DNA of 64,000 nt from JBBQZO01 sp038207625. Its GTDB lineage: Bacteria > Pseudomonadota > Gammaproteobacteria > Burkholderiales > Burkholderiaceae_D. The notes below the pieces were generated by a model that was not told the DNA's origin, did not search any database, and saw only the letters and a list, made by a program, of their open reading frames with translations. Shown piece after piece: positions 9,063 through 16,908 of this stretch. Where the stretch lies: positions 29,238 to 93,237 of the forward strand of contig JBBQZO010000026.1 in assembly GCA_038207625.1 (NCBI GenBank), written 5' to 3'. The stretch's first letter is position 1, and the number at the start of each line of letters is the position of its first letter. Both the position numbers and the translations under genes were made by a program.

Positions 9063-9269
9063 TTAGTCCTCGGGCTTGAGGGCGGTCTTGGCCAGTGCGC
9101 GCTTGGCTGCCTGGCGCAGGCTGCGCGCGCCTTTCGCATGCGCCCCGGCCGCGCCCGGCGCGCGCTGTTGCGCGGCCAGCGCCACCGGATTGCGCGGCTT
9201 GGTGGTTTGCTGCGACGGTTCTATCCGGATGCGCATTTTTTGGCGGGTCGCCAATGCCTTGTTCGCCAT
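9063..9269 (-). CDS. Small basic hypothetical protein downstream of hslU
   Basis: The 68-residue protein is strongly basic (Arg/Lys in about a quarter of positions) and contains the segment RNPVALAAQQR followed by GAHAKGARSLRQAAKRAL. I recall similar short basic proteins (N-P-x-A plus G-A-H-x-K) as conserved hypotheticals in betaproteobacteria; nothing is known of their role. It starts 13 bases after the hslU stop and could be the last gene of that operon. The charge suggests nucleic-acid or ribosome binding, but this is inference only. Confidence 0.55.
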   Translation of the reverse strand: MANKALATRQKMRIRIEPSQQTTKPRNPVALAAQQRAPGAAGAHAKGARSLRQAAKRALAKTALKPED

Positions 9270-9282
9270 AGCCGATCGCGCG

Positions 9283-10623
9283 CTACAACACGTAGCGCGA
9301 CAGGTCCTCGTCGATGGCCAGCTTGTCGAGCCGCTCGTTGACGTACCCGGCGTTGATCACGACGGCGCTGCTGCCGGGCGCACTGGCGTCAAACGACACC
9401 TCCTCAAGCAGCTTTTCCATCACCGTGTAGAGGCGCCGCGCGCCGATGTTCTCGGTGCGTTCGTTGACTGAAAAGGCGATCTCGGCGAGCCGCGTGATGC
9501 CGTCCGGCGTGAACTGCAGCGTCACGTGCTCGGTCGCCAGCAGCGCCTCGTATTGCCTGGTCAGGCAGGCGTCGGTACTGGTGAGTATGCGTTCGAAGTC
9601 GGCGATCGACAGCGATTCGAGTTCGACCCGGATCGGAAAGCGTCCCTGCAGCTCGGGGATCAGGTCGGACGGCTTGGCCAGGTGGAAAGCGCCCGAGGCG
9701 ATGAACAGGATGTGGTCGGTGCGTATCATGCCGTACTTGGTGTTCACGGTGGTGCCTTCGACCAGCGGCAGCAGGTCGCGCTGCACGCCGGCGCGCGACA
9801 CGTCGGCCCCGCCCACTTCCGAGCGGGTGGCGATCTTGTCGATCTCGTCGAGGAACACGATGCCGTGCTGTTCGACGTTGACGATGGCGCGCCGTTTCAG
9901 CTCGTCTTCGTTGATCAGCTTGGCGGCCTCCTCGTCGAGCAGGAACTTGAGCGCCTCCTTGACCTTGACCTTGCGCGCCTTCTTGCGCGCGCCGCCCATG
10001 CCGGAGAACATCGACTTGATCTGCTCGGTCATCTCTTCCATGCCGGGCGGCGCCATGATCTCCATTTGCGGGGCCTGCTCGGCCAGTTCAACCTCGACGT
10101 CGCGCTCGTCGAGCGCACCCTCGCGCAGGCGCTTGCGCAGCGTCTGGCGGGTGCCGTCGCCCTCCTTGGCGTCGGCCCCGGCGGGTGTGACGGCAAAGCC
10201 GAAGTCGCGCGGCGGCGGCAGCAGGATGTCGAGGATGCGCTCCTCGGCGGCCTCCTCGGCGCGCTGATGCACCTTGGCCATCTCGGAAGCGCGGGTCTGC
10301 TTGATGCCGATGTCGATCAGGTCGCGGATGATGGTGTCGACGTCGCGCCCGACGTAGCCCACCTCGGTGAATTTGGTGGCCTCGATCTTGATGAAGGGCG
10401 CCTCGGCCAGCCTGGCCAGGCGGCGCGCGATCTCGGTCTTGCCGACCCCGGTGGGGCCGATCATCAGGATGTTTTTCGGGGTGATCTCGTGGCGCAGCGG
10501 CTCGGCCACCTGTTGGCGGCGCCAGCGGTTGCGCAGCGCGATGGCCACGGCGCGCTTGGCGCGGCCCTGGCCGACGACGTGTTTATCGAGTTCGGCGACA
10601 ATTTCCAGCGGAGTGAGGTTCAT
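9283..10623 (-). CDS. hslU: ATP-dependent protease ATPase subunit HslU
   Basis: HslU (ClpY) is the AAA+ unfoldase that feeds substrates to the HslV peptidase in the cytoplasm. The 446-residue length is normal. The N-terminus MNLTPLEIVAELDKHVVGQ is typical; Walker A is GPTGVGKTE (about residues 58-66), followed by the family signature YVGRDVDTIIRDL, an I-domain (about 110-230) and Walker B in GIVFLDEIDKIA. The extreme C-terminus, DEDLSRYVL, is the tail that inserts into HslV. It starts 21 bases after hslV and is co-transcribed with it. Confidence 0.97.
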   Translation of the reverse strand: MNLTPLEIVAELDKHVVGQGRAKRAVAIALRNRWRRQQVAEPLRHEITPKNILMIGPTGVGKTEIARRLARLAEAPFIKIEATKFTEVGYVGRDVDTIIRDLIDIGIKQTRASEMAKVHQRAEEAAEERILDILLPPPRDFGFAVTPAGADAKEGDGTRQTLRKRLREGALDERDVEVELAEQAPQMEIMAPPGMEEMTEQIKSMFSGMGGARKKARKVKVKEALKFLLDEEAAKLINEDELKRRAIVNVEQHGIVFLDEIDKIATRSEVGGADVSRAGVQRDLLPLVEGTTVNTKYGMIRTDHILFIASGAFHLAKPSDLIPELQGRFPIRVELESLSIADFERILTSTDACLTRQYEALLATEHVTLQFTPDGITRLAEIAFSVNERTENIGARRLYTVMEKLLEEVSFDASAPGSSAVVINAGYVNERLDKLAIDEDLSRYVL

Positions 10624-10644
10624 GATGGGGTCCAGGAGGCGCGT

Positions 10645-11181
10645 TCAGTCCAGCGTTTCAATGGTGTGCGACATATTCGTGTAGATGCACAGGTCGGCGG
10701 CGATGGTGAGCGACTTCCTGACGATCTCGAGCGGCGTCAGCTCGGTGTTCTCCTGCAGCGCCTTGGCGGCCGACTGGGCGTAGATGCCGCCCGAGCCGAT
10801 CGCGCCGATGCCGTCCTCCGGTTCGAGCACGTCGCCGTTGCCGGTGATGACCAGCGTCGATTCGCTGTCGGCCACCAGCAGCATTGCCTCGAGGCGGCGC
10901 AGCACGCGGTCGGTGCGCCAGTCCTTGGCCAGTTCGACCGAGGCGCGCAGCAGATTGCCCTGGTGCTTTTCCAGCTTGCCCTCGAAGCGGTCGAGCAGCG
11001 TGAACGCGTCGGCGGTGCCGCCGGCGAAGCCGACCAGCACCTTGCCCTGGTACAGCTTGCGCACCTTGCGCGCCGTGCCCTTCATGACGATATTGCCCAG
11101 CGTGACCTGGCCGTCGCCGCCCAGCGCGACTTGCTTGCCGCGCCGAACGCACAAGATGGTGGTGCCGTGAAATTGTTCCAT
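10645..11181 (-). CDS. hslV: ATP-dependent protease peptidase subunit HslV
   Basis: HslV (ClpQ) is the threonine peptidase of the HslUV complex. The 178-residue protein starts MEQFHGTTIL; removal of the six-residue propeptide exposes the catalytic Thr7. Family signatures GGDGQVTLGN and FAGGTADAFTL and the Gly-rich IGSGGIYAQSAAKAL are intact. The ATG at 11181 gives the normal length; the frame extends 25 codons further but these overlap the heat-shock-type promoter. It is first in a two-gene operon with hslU. Confidence 0.97.
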   Translation of the reverse strand: MEQFHGTTILCVRRGKQVALGGDGQVTLGNIVMKGTARKVRKLYQGKVLVGFAGGTADAFTLLDRFEGKLEKHQGNLLRASVELAKDWRTDRVLRRLEAMLLVADSESTLVITGNGDVLEPEDGIGAIGSGGIYAQSAAKALQENTELTPLEIVRKSLTIAADLCIYTNMSHTIETLD

Positions 11182-11220
11182 GTTTGCCTCTGTGGCGAGC
11201 GGGAGTGGACTATCCCAAGG

Positions 11221-11248
11221 ACATGGGGGTCGTCGCGCCGATTGCAAG
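11221..11248 (-). promoter_or_regulatory. Sigma-32 (RpoH)-like promoter of hslVU
   Basis: On the minus strand CTTGCAA (-35), a 13-base spacer and CCCCATGT (-10) match the known sigma-32 consensus CTTGAAA, 11-16 bases, CCCCATNT with one mismatch in the -35. The site lies 40 bases upstream of the hslV start. This agrees with the heat-shock control known for hslVU in other proteobacteria. Confidence 0.75.
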
Positions 11249-11271
11249 GCGCGCAAGAGCGCGCAGGGCGG

Positions 11272-12603
11272 TTAGTATTTGTGCGGGTAGAGCCGGGCCA
11301 GGTCGGCGAAGCCGAGCAGGCGCAGCAGCGCCGCCACCAGATGGTTGACGTCGCGAAATTCGATCGTCTTGCCGCCCACGGCCAGCGGACGCAGGCGCGC
11401 CAGCAACTGGCCGGCGGCGCTGTAGTCGATGCGCGCCAGGCGCGAACAGTCCAGCACCACCGGGTGGTAGTGCACCGCGTATTCGTCGATCGCGTCGAGC
11501 AGCGTGTTGACCTTGCCTTCGATCACGGGTGGCAGCATGAAGCGGTCCGAGGCGCCGCTGCTGCGCTCGGCCGCCGCCATCGCCACGTGGGTGGGCGCCT
11601 CGAACGACGGGGGCGACACCTCGTAGGTGACGCAGTAATCCATCGCCGCCTCTTCGAATTCCTTCTCGCGTCCCAGCAGTTGCAGCAGTTCGAGTTGCAG
11701 CAGCCAGGGGGCAGGATTGCTGTCGCGCCGGCCGATTTCGATGCTCGCGCCGATCAGCTCGGTCAGCTCGGCCGCGCCCACCACGATCAGCTCGTGGCGG
11801 CGCGCGCGCAGGCGCTGCAGCGCGCCCAGCAGCTGGGCGCAGCCGTCGCCGTCGAGGTCGCTGATCCGGCTCAAGTCCAGGCGCAGCACGGGATTGTTCG
11901 GTGCCAGGTGCAGCAGGCGCTCCAGCTGGGGCGCCACGCCGGCGTCGAGCACGCCGGCCAGCGCCTCGGTCGGCGTCAGACCGGCGTAGGACTGGGCCGC
12001 CGGCAGGTTCGTCTGGGTGGCCAGCCAGGATGGCGGCGAGGTTTCGAAGTGGCTGGCGTAGTCGATCGCGACGCTGTCGAACTGGTCCTGCTTGCCTTCA
12101 ATTTGCAGCAGGTCGAACAGCATCCACCAGACGGCGCGGTCGACCTGGCCCAGCTCGCCGAGGCTGTCGCTGAGCATCTGTTCGGCCAGCGCATCCTGGC
12201 CGTTGGCGTACATGATCGCGATTTCTTCGATCAGCGGGGCGGTCTGGGCCGGCACGGCCGGTTCCGGCTCGCTGTCGTCACTGAGCAAGACGGTGGTGGC
12301 CAGTTCGACCATCGGCAGCGTCGGCGGGCTGCCCGCCTCGCCGTTGCTGTAGGTGGCGCGCGGGGCGCGTTTGGGGGTGCTGCCCCAGCTTGGTTCGGGC
12401 GCGTTGAAGATGTCGAAGGCCATGGCCGATTCGATCGCGTCGATCTTCATCGCCGTGGCGCGCGCGATGTCGCGCTGGCGCGCCCGTTCGGCCTCGCTGT
12501 CGACCATCAGGCGCGACGACGCGGCCGGGCGCGGCGCGCGCGCGCCCGCTGCCGGCGTGGCTGGCGGTTCCGGTTTTCTCTTGAAAATTGAGAAAATACT
12601 CAC
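11272..12603 (-). CDS. Tandem STAS-domain protein with internal duplication
   Basis: The 443-residue protein has a variable Ala/Pro/Ser-rich first 120 residues and then two copies of the same module: a short helical segment (WWMLFDLLQIEGKQDQF at 159-175; WLLQLELLQLLGREKEF at 300-316), a DY...SPPS linker (181-192 and 322-333) and a STAS-like fold (about 215-290 and 358-440). In the second STAS domain IDYSAAGQLL places Ser395 where SpoIIAA-type antagonists carry the phosphorylated serine; the matching position in the first is Asp253 (LDGDGCAQLL). It is likely cytoplasmic and regulatory. No kinase, phosphatase or sigma factor partner is adjacent. It lies upstream of hslVU on the same strand, but hslVU has its own promoter. 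Confidence 0.75.
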   Translation of the reverse strand: MSIFSIFKRKPEPPATPAAGARAPRPAASSRLMVDSEAERARQRDIARATAMKIDAIESAMAFDIFNAPEPSWGSTPKRAPRATYSNGEAGSPPTLPMVELATTVLLSDDSEPEPAVPAQTAPLIEEIAIMYANGQDALAEQMLSDSLGELGQVDRAVWWMLFDLLQIEGKQDQFDSVAIDYASHFETSPPSWLATQTNLPAAQSYAGLTPTEALAGVLDAGVAPQLERLLHLAPNNPVLRLDLSRISDLDGDGCAQLLGALQRLRARRHELIVVGAAELTELIGASIEIGRRDSNPAPWLLQLELLQLLGREKEFEEAAMDYCVTYEVSPPSFEAPTHVAMAAAERSSGASDRFMLPPVIEGKVNTLLDAIDEYAVHYHPVVLDCSRLARIDYSAAGQLLARLRPLAVGGKTIEFRDVNHLVAALLRLLGFADLARLYPHKY

Positions 12604-12764
12604 GTCGTTTCCTGTGTGATGTTTGTTGCCGTCAAGTTAGCACGGCAGCGCGGAGGCCGCTTGCGCCGGACTGGATCGCAGCGCAATGATGGCGCAGATT
12701 GCGGCCCGCCATCTAGTGTAGCCGATGGGCACGATCAGTGTCGCCTCGGCTGACACAGAAAACA

Positions 12765-12795
12765 AAAAGCATGCGGGCCGGGCGCGCATGCTTTT
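12765..12795 (-). terminator. Rho-independent terminator of dksA
   Basis: An 11-bp perfect stem, AAAAGCATGCG with CGCATGCTTTT, encloses a nine-base loop and is followed on the minus strand by a T-rich run (TTTTTGTTTT). It lies 24 bases after the dksA stop codon. Confidence 0.85.
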
Positions 12796-12818
12796 CGTGG
12801 CCGAACGGGGGCTGATGC

Positions 12819-13787
12819 TTAATCGCCGTACAGTTTCTGTTTCAGTTCGCGCCGCTGTTGCGCTTCCAGTGACAGCGTGGCGGTCGGACGCGCGATCAGG
12901 CGCGGGATGCCGATCGGCTCGCCCGTCTCTTCGCACCAGCCATAGTCGCCCCCGTCGATGCTGGCGATGGACTGCTGCACTTTCTTGAGCAGCTTGCGTT
13001 CGCGGTCGCGCGTACGCAGTTCGAGCGCATGCTCTTCCTCAATGGTGGCGCGGTCGGCCGGATCGGGCACCAGCACGGTTTCGCGCAGATGTTCGGTGGT
13101 CTCGCCCGCATTTTTGAGCAATTCTTTTTCCAGCGTTTGCAAGCGTGCTTTGAAAAAGGCCAGCTGCGCCGGATTCATGTAGTCCTTCTCGCCCATCACC
13201 CGAATTTCGTCTTCGGTCAGGAGTCGGCTTTCTGTGCTCACGGCGGGGGTCGATTTAGTTGTTTTAGTCATGACTTCACTTACCTTCGATACGACAGAAT
13301 GTTTCATTTTATCAGCTAACGGCACACCTGCTGCGGCGATTGCATCGCCGTCGCGTGGGGTGGCGCGCGCGCTGACCGATTTTGCTGTTTCCGTCTTGTT
13401 GATGACAGCGCTGTGTTGCAAAGGCGCTGGTGTGGCCTTACCTGATTGTGCCGCCGGCGACGCCGCTGCGGTGGCGGCACGCTTGGGTGGATTCTTGGTT
13501 GGTGCAGGGCTGGCCTCGGGGGCTGCTGTCACTGCCGGCGTGCGCTTGCTCGCCTTGGCGGGAGCGGCTGCGCCGACCTTGCGCGGCACCACCAGCTCGG
13601 CCGCTGCAGCGCCGGCGCGCTGGCGGGCCGGGGTGCACGCCGGGCTGGCCGGCGTAGGCTGGGCGGCGGTCAGCTTGCCCGCCAACGCCACGGCGACCGC
13701 CTTGAGGACGTCGGTCGGTGCGCGCGTGCGGGCGATCAGCGTCGCGGCGGCCGCTTTTCTAGCCGGTTTGGTTACGGATTCCTTCAT
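12819..13787 (-). CDS. dksA: RNA polymerase-binding transcription factor DksA with long Ala/Pro/Lys-rich N-terminal extension
   Basis: DksA binds the RNA polymerase secondary channel and acts with ppGpp in the stringent response. The C-terminal ~125 residues are classic DksA: YMNPAQLAFFKARL, the coiled-coil tip around VPDPADRATIEEE, LRTRDRERKLLKK, then the zinc-finger region GWCEETGEPIGIPRL. Only one of the four zinc cysteines remains (C-x2-T and S-x2-A replace the rest), a form that I recall as common in alpha- and betaproteobacterial DksA. From the ATG at 13787 (GGGATGG upstream) the protein is 322 residues with about 170 extra low-complexity A/P/K/T residues. An internal ATG at 13271 would give a normal 150-residue DksA; which start is used is uncertain. 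Confidence 0.88.
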   Translation of the reverse strand: MKESVTKPARKAAAATLIARTRAPTDVLKAVAVALAGKLTAAQPTPASPACTPARQRAGAAAAELVVPRKVGAAAPAKASKRTPAVTAAPEASPAPTKNPPKRAATAAASPAAQSGKATPAPLQHSAVINKTETAKSVSARATPRDGDAIAAAGVPLADKMKHSVVSKVSEVMTKTTKSTPAVSTESRLLTEDEIRVMGEKDYMNPAQLAFFKARLQTLEKELLKNAGETTEHLRETVLVPDPADRATIEEEHALELRTRDRERKLLKKVQQSIASIDGGDYGWCEETGEPIGIPRLIARPTATLSLEAQQRRELKQKLYGD

Positions 13788-13929
13788 ATTGCCATCCCGT
13801 TGTCTTCCCCTCGCCAATCTCGGCGTGTCGGCAATTCACTGGTCAGTCAAAGGCCATCGGCGTCGGCGCGGTCGGTCGCGGGCCGGCACAGCGTGGCGTA
13901 TGAGCGGTACATCGCAAAACCCGGATAGT

Positions 13930-14991
13930 TTATACCAAACATTGTTCCAAACCACGAATAAACACGTCTTTTGGTAAATTTTTGCCAATAAAAACCATTT
14001 TACTACCACGCTCTTCGTTTTCCGCCCATTTTGCCCCCAGGTCGCTGCCCATGATCTGGTGCACGCCCTGGAATACCACCTTGCGTTCGGCCCCTTGCAT
14101 CAGCAGCACGCCCTTGTAGCGCAGCATGCGCGGACCGAACACTTGCACCAGCGAGCCGAGAAATTCGTCCAGCCGCGCGCTGTCGAACGGGCGCGTGCTC
14201 TTGAACACGAAGGCGGCGATGTCGTCGCTGTGGTGGGCGTGATGGTGGTCGGTGCGGTGATCGCAGGCGGCGCTGTGCACGTGCTCATGATCGTGGTCGT
14301 GGTCGTGGTCGTGCTGATGCGCGTGCGCGGCGTCGGCGGCGAGGAAATCCGGGTCGATCTCGAGCTTGTCGTTGAGGTTGAAGCCGCGCAGGTCAAGCAC
14401 CTCGGAGAGCTGCGTCTGACCGAAACTGGCGCTGACGATCGGCGCGCGCGGATTGATGTGCTTCAGGCGCGCGGTCAGGCGCGCCAGCGCCGCGGCGTCC
14501 ACCAGATCGGCCTTGGAGAGCAGGATCTTGTCGGCGAAGCCGACCTGGCGCTGGGCTTCCTCGTGCGCATCGAGCTGGTCCATCGCGTGGTGCGCGTCGA
14601 CCACGGTGATCACCGCGTCGAGCACGTAATGGGCGCGCACCTGCTCGTCGACGAAGAAGGTCTGGGCCACCGGGCCCGGATTGGCCAGGCCGGTCGTTTC
14701 GATGACGACCCGGTCGAAACGCAGTTCGCCGTCTGCGCGCCGTTGCGCCAGTGCGCCGAGCGCCACGATCAGGTCGCCGCGCACGGTGCAGCAGATGCAG
14801 CCGTTGTTCATCTCGACGATCTGCTCGCCGCTGTCTTGCACGAGGATCTCGTTGTCGATGTTCTCCTGGCCGAATTCATTCTCGATGACGGCGATGCGCA
14901 GCCCGTGATCGCCTTGCAGTATGGCGTTGAGCAAGGTGGTTTTGTCGGCGCCGAGGAAACCGGTCAGGATGGTGGTGGGGATGGCTGCCAT
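13930..14991 (-). CDS. CobW/COG0523-family GTPase (metal chaperone type) with altered Walker A
   Basis: COG0523 proteins are GTP-driven metallochaperones, many of them zinc-related (YjiA, ZagA, ZigA). The 353-residue protein shows the family marks: a P-loop near the N-terminus, the metal-binding motif GCICC (residues 64-68), IETTGLANP, the base-recognition SKAD (159-162), a His-rich tract at 223-254 (17 or more His) and a CobW C-terminal domain. The P-loop reads GFLGADKTT (11-19) where the family has GFLGAGKTT; Asp16 is encoded by GAC at 14944-14946, one base from the glycine codon GGC. This could weaken nucleotide binding or could be a sequencing error. The start follows MAAIPTTILTG and has no strong ribosome-binding site. 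Confidence 0.9.
   Translation of the reverse strand: MAAIPTTILTGFLGADKTTLLNAILQGDHGLRIAVIENEFGQENIDNEILVQDSGEQIVEMNNGCICCTVRGDLIVALGALAQRRADGELRFDRVVIETTGLANPGPVAQTFFVDEQVRAHYVLDAVITVVDAHHAMDQLDAHEEAQRQVGFADKILLSKADLVDAAALARLTARLKHINPRAPIVSASFGQTQLSEVLDLRGFNLNDKLEIDPDFLAADAAHAHQHDHDHDHDHEHVHSAACDHRTDHHHAHHSDDIAAFVFKSTRPFDSARLDEFLGSLVQVFGPRMLRYKGVLLMQGAERKVVFQGVHQIMGSDLGAKWAENEERGSKMVFIGKNLPKDVFIRGLEQCLV
14291..14313. repeat. In-frame hexanucleotide repeat within the CobW His tract
   Basis: The unit TCGTGG is repeated three times plus five bases, encoding alternating Asp-His on the minus strand. Because the unit is six bases, slippage would change the number of His-Asp pairs without a frameshift. 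Confidence 0.7.
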
Positions 14992-15103
14992 GGTCGTCTG
15001 GGGGCTCGCGGAATGGGATATCGGAACCGGCCGATTATGCCGGAATTTATAATTCGATTGCAAATACGCCGTCCAGTCTTGCGCTGCATCAAACGCGGCG
15101 ACG

Positions 15104-16051
15104 CTATTTGAGCTTGGCGCGCGGATGGGCCGCGTCGTAGATCTTGGCCAGGTGCTGGAAGTCGAGCGCGGTGTACACCTGGGTCGAGGTGATGCTGCTG
15201 TGGCCGAGCAAGTCCTGCACGGCGCGCAGGTCGCCCGACGATTGCAGCAGGTGCGAGGCGAACGAGTGGCGCAGCATGTGCGGGTGCACGCTGGCCGGCG
15301 TGCCAACGGCCTGGCCGTGCGCCTTCAGGCGCAGCTGGATCACGCGCGCCGTGATGCGGCTGGCGCGGCTGGACAGGAACAGCGCATTGCCGCCGTCGCG
15401 CGCGGGCGGGCGCACCGCCAGCCAGGCTGCCAGTGCGGCCAGCGCCGGCGCACCCACCGGCACCTTGCGCATCTTGTTGCCCTTGCCGGTCACCAGCACC
15501 TCGCGCTCGGCCAGGTCGATCCAGCCCAGCGCACCCGGGCGGGCGCCGTCGGCGGCACTGTAATGCAGGTCCAGGCTGGCCAGTTCGGACACCCGCAGGC
15601 CACTCGAATAGAGCAGCTCGAACATGGCCCGGTTGCACAGCTGATCGGGCGATGGCGTGCTGTGCGCATGGGCGCCGCTGGCCACCAGGTGCACCGCGTC
15701 GTCCACCGACAGGGCCTTGGGCAGCGTCTTGGCGCGCTTGGGCGCGCGTACCGCGTCGACCGGATTGGCGGGCAGCGCCGTCTGGCGTCCCAGCCAGTCG
15801 AAGAAACCGCGCCAGGCCGACAGCTTGCGCGCGATGCTGCGCGGGTCGAGTTGCTGGGCGTGCAGGCGTGAGGTGTAGCTGCGGATCTGGGCGTGGCCCA
15901 GCGCGGTCCACGGAGCGTCGCCGGCAAACAGGGCCAGCGCCATCAGGTCGCGTCGGTAAGCACTCACCGTATGGGGCGACAGCTGGCGCAAGGTGGCCAA
16001 CTCGTGCAGATAGCGCTGCAGCCAGTCGCGCTTGCTGTCGGGCTGCGCCAT
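15104..16051 (-). CDS. xerC: Site-specific tyrosine recombinase XerC
   Basis: XerC acts with XerD at dif to resolve chromosome dimers. The 315-residue protein has an N-terminal SAM-like core-binding domain (about 8-95) and a catalytic domain with all the residues in place: R153 (GLRVSEL), K190 (GKGNK), H258 and R261 (HMLRH), H284 (LLGH) and Y293 (VYT). It lies seven bases after the DUF484 gene on the same strand, the normal partner arrangement. It is a chromosomal housekeeping recombinase rather than a mobile-element integrase: no att repeats or phage genes are nearby. Confidence 0.93.
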   Translation of the reverse strand: MAQPDSKRDWLQRYLHELATLRQLSPHTVSAYRRDLMALALFAGDAPWTALGHAQIRSYTSRLHAQQLDPRSIARKLSAWRGFFDWLGRQTALPANPVDAVRAPKRAKTLPKALSVDDAVHLVASGAHAHSTPSPDQLCNRAMFELLYSSGLRVSELASLDLHYSAADGARPGALGWIDLAEREVLVTGKGNKMRKVPVGAPALAALAAWLAVRPPARDGGNALFLSSRASRITARVIQLRLKAHGQAVGTPASVHPHMLRHSFASHLLQSSGDLRAVQDLLGHSSITSTQVYTALDFQHLAKIYDAAHPRAKLK

Positions 16052-16058
16052 CGCAGGC

Positions 16059-16724
16059 TTAGGCCAGCAGGGCCGCCAGGGCGGCGCTGGCGGTGGCGCC
16101 GATATGCACCAGGAAATCCGTGCCCATGCTGGCGGTGAAACGTTCCGGATCGGCCGAGCCGAGGATCAGCAGACCGAAGGTGCCGGCGCTTGCGCTGCGC
16201 AGCGGCAAGATGGCGGTCGAGACGGTGCTGGCGGCGCCGTCCAGCCAGCGTACTGCCTCGAAGTCGTGGTTGCTGCCACAGTAGGGCGCCAGCAGGCTGT
16301 TGGCGAACATGCGCGCGTCGTCCGAGACGCCGGCGGCGAACCAGTCGCCGGCGTAGTCGGGGCCGGCGCCCCACAGGCGCAGTGTGGCCTGGGGCACCTG
16401 GAACTGGGTCTTCAAGGCGTCGACCAGGATGCGCGGCAGCTCGGCGTCGTGGCGCGCCGTCAGCAGGGCCTGGGTCCAGGCGTGGAATTTGTTGGCGATG
16501 GTGGCATTGTCCTGGGCCATGCGGATCAGCTCGTCCATGCGCAGTTCCAGTGTCTTGTACTTGTCGCGCATCACTTCCATCTGGCGCTCCTGCAGCGACA
16601 CGGCGCGTCCGGTCAGCGGGCTGGCCAGTTTGATCTCGCCCAGCAGCGCGGCGTGCTGTTCGAAAAAATGCGGATTGTCGGTGAGAAATTGGGCGACAGC
16701 GGCGTGGTCGAGTGTTGCGATCAT
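16059..16724 (-). CDS. DUF484 family protein (GAF-like)
   Basis: DUF484 (YigA-like) proteins are GAF-fold proteins commonly encoded next to xerC; their function is not established. The 221-residue protein starts MIATLDHAAVAQFLTDNPHFF, the usual DUF484 N-terminus, followed by a coiled-coil segment (LQERQMEVMRDKYKTLELRM) and a GAF-like domain with LPLRSASAGTFGLLILGS. The start ATG at 16724 is preceded by a leader that contains a G10 tract. It is probably co-transcribed with xerC. Confidence 0.88.
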   Translation of the reverse strand: MIATLDHAAVAQFLTDNPHFFEQHAALLGEIKLASPLTGRAVSLQERQMEVMRDKYKTLELRMDELIRMAQDNATIANKFHAWTQALLTARHDAELPRILVDALKTQFQVPQATLRLWGAGPDYAGDWFAAGVSDDARMFANSLLAPYCGSNHDFEAVRWLDGAASTVSTAILPLRSASAGTFGLLILGSADPERFTASMGTDFLVHIGATASAALAALLA

Positions 16725-16748
16725 GGGTAATCTTCGGTGTGGTGAACA

Positions 16749-16758
16749 GGGGGGGGGG
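16749..16758. repeat. Homopolymer of ten G in the DUF484-xerC leader
   Basis: Ten consecutive G (C on the coding strand) lie 25 bases upstream of the DUF484 start codon. Such tracts are slippage-prone and can alter leader length, but sequencing or assembly error is also possible. Confidence 0.6.
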
Positions 16759-16848
16759 CGCGGCGCGGCGGCGCGCGGGCCAAGCGCAATTCTAACCGAC
16801 CGCGCGGCGCGGGGGCGGCGTGGCGGGCGCAAATCGCGCGGCGCCATG

Positions 16849-16873
16849 AAAAAGGGACGCCCGCAGGCGTCCC
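16849..16873 (-). terminator. Rho-independent terminator of the 431-residue porin gene
   Basis: An 8-bp GC-rich stem, GGGACGCC with GGCGTCCC and a CGCA loop, is followed on the minus strand by five T. It sits 35 bases beyond the porin stop codon. Confidence 0.8.
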
Positions 16874-16908
16874 GGTCGGCAGGGCGGGCTGGCGCCGCCC
16901 CCGGTTGC

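Noticed and set aside
9526..12591. Very long plus-strand reading frame (about 1000 codons) opposite hslU, hslV and the STAS gene
   Set aside because: It is a mirror of three clear minus-strand genes in high-GC DNA; its translation is low-complexity and has no domain.
15104..16051. Integrase of a genomic island
   Set aside because: Motifs, length and the DUF484 neighbour show the housekeeping recombinase XerC; no att repeats or tRNA junction are present.
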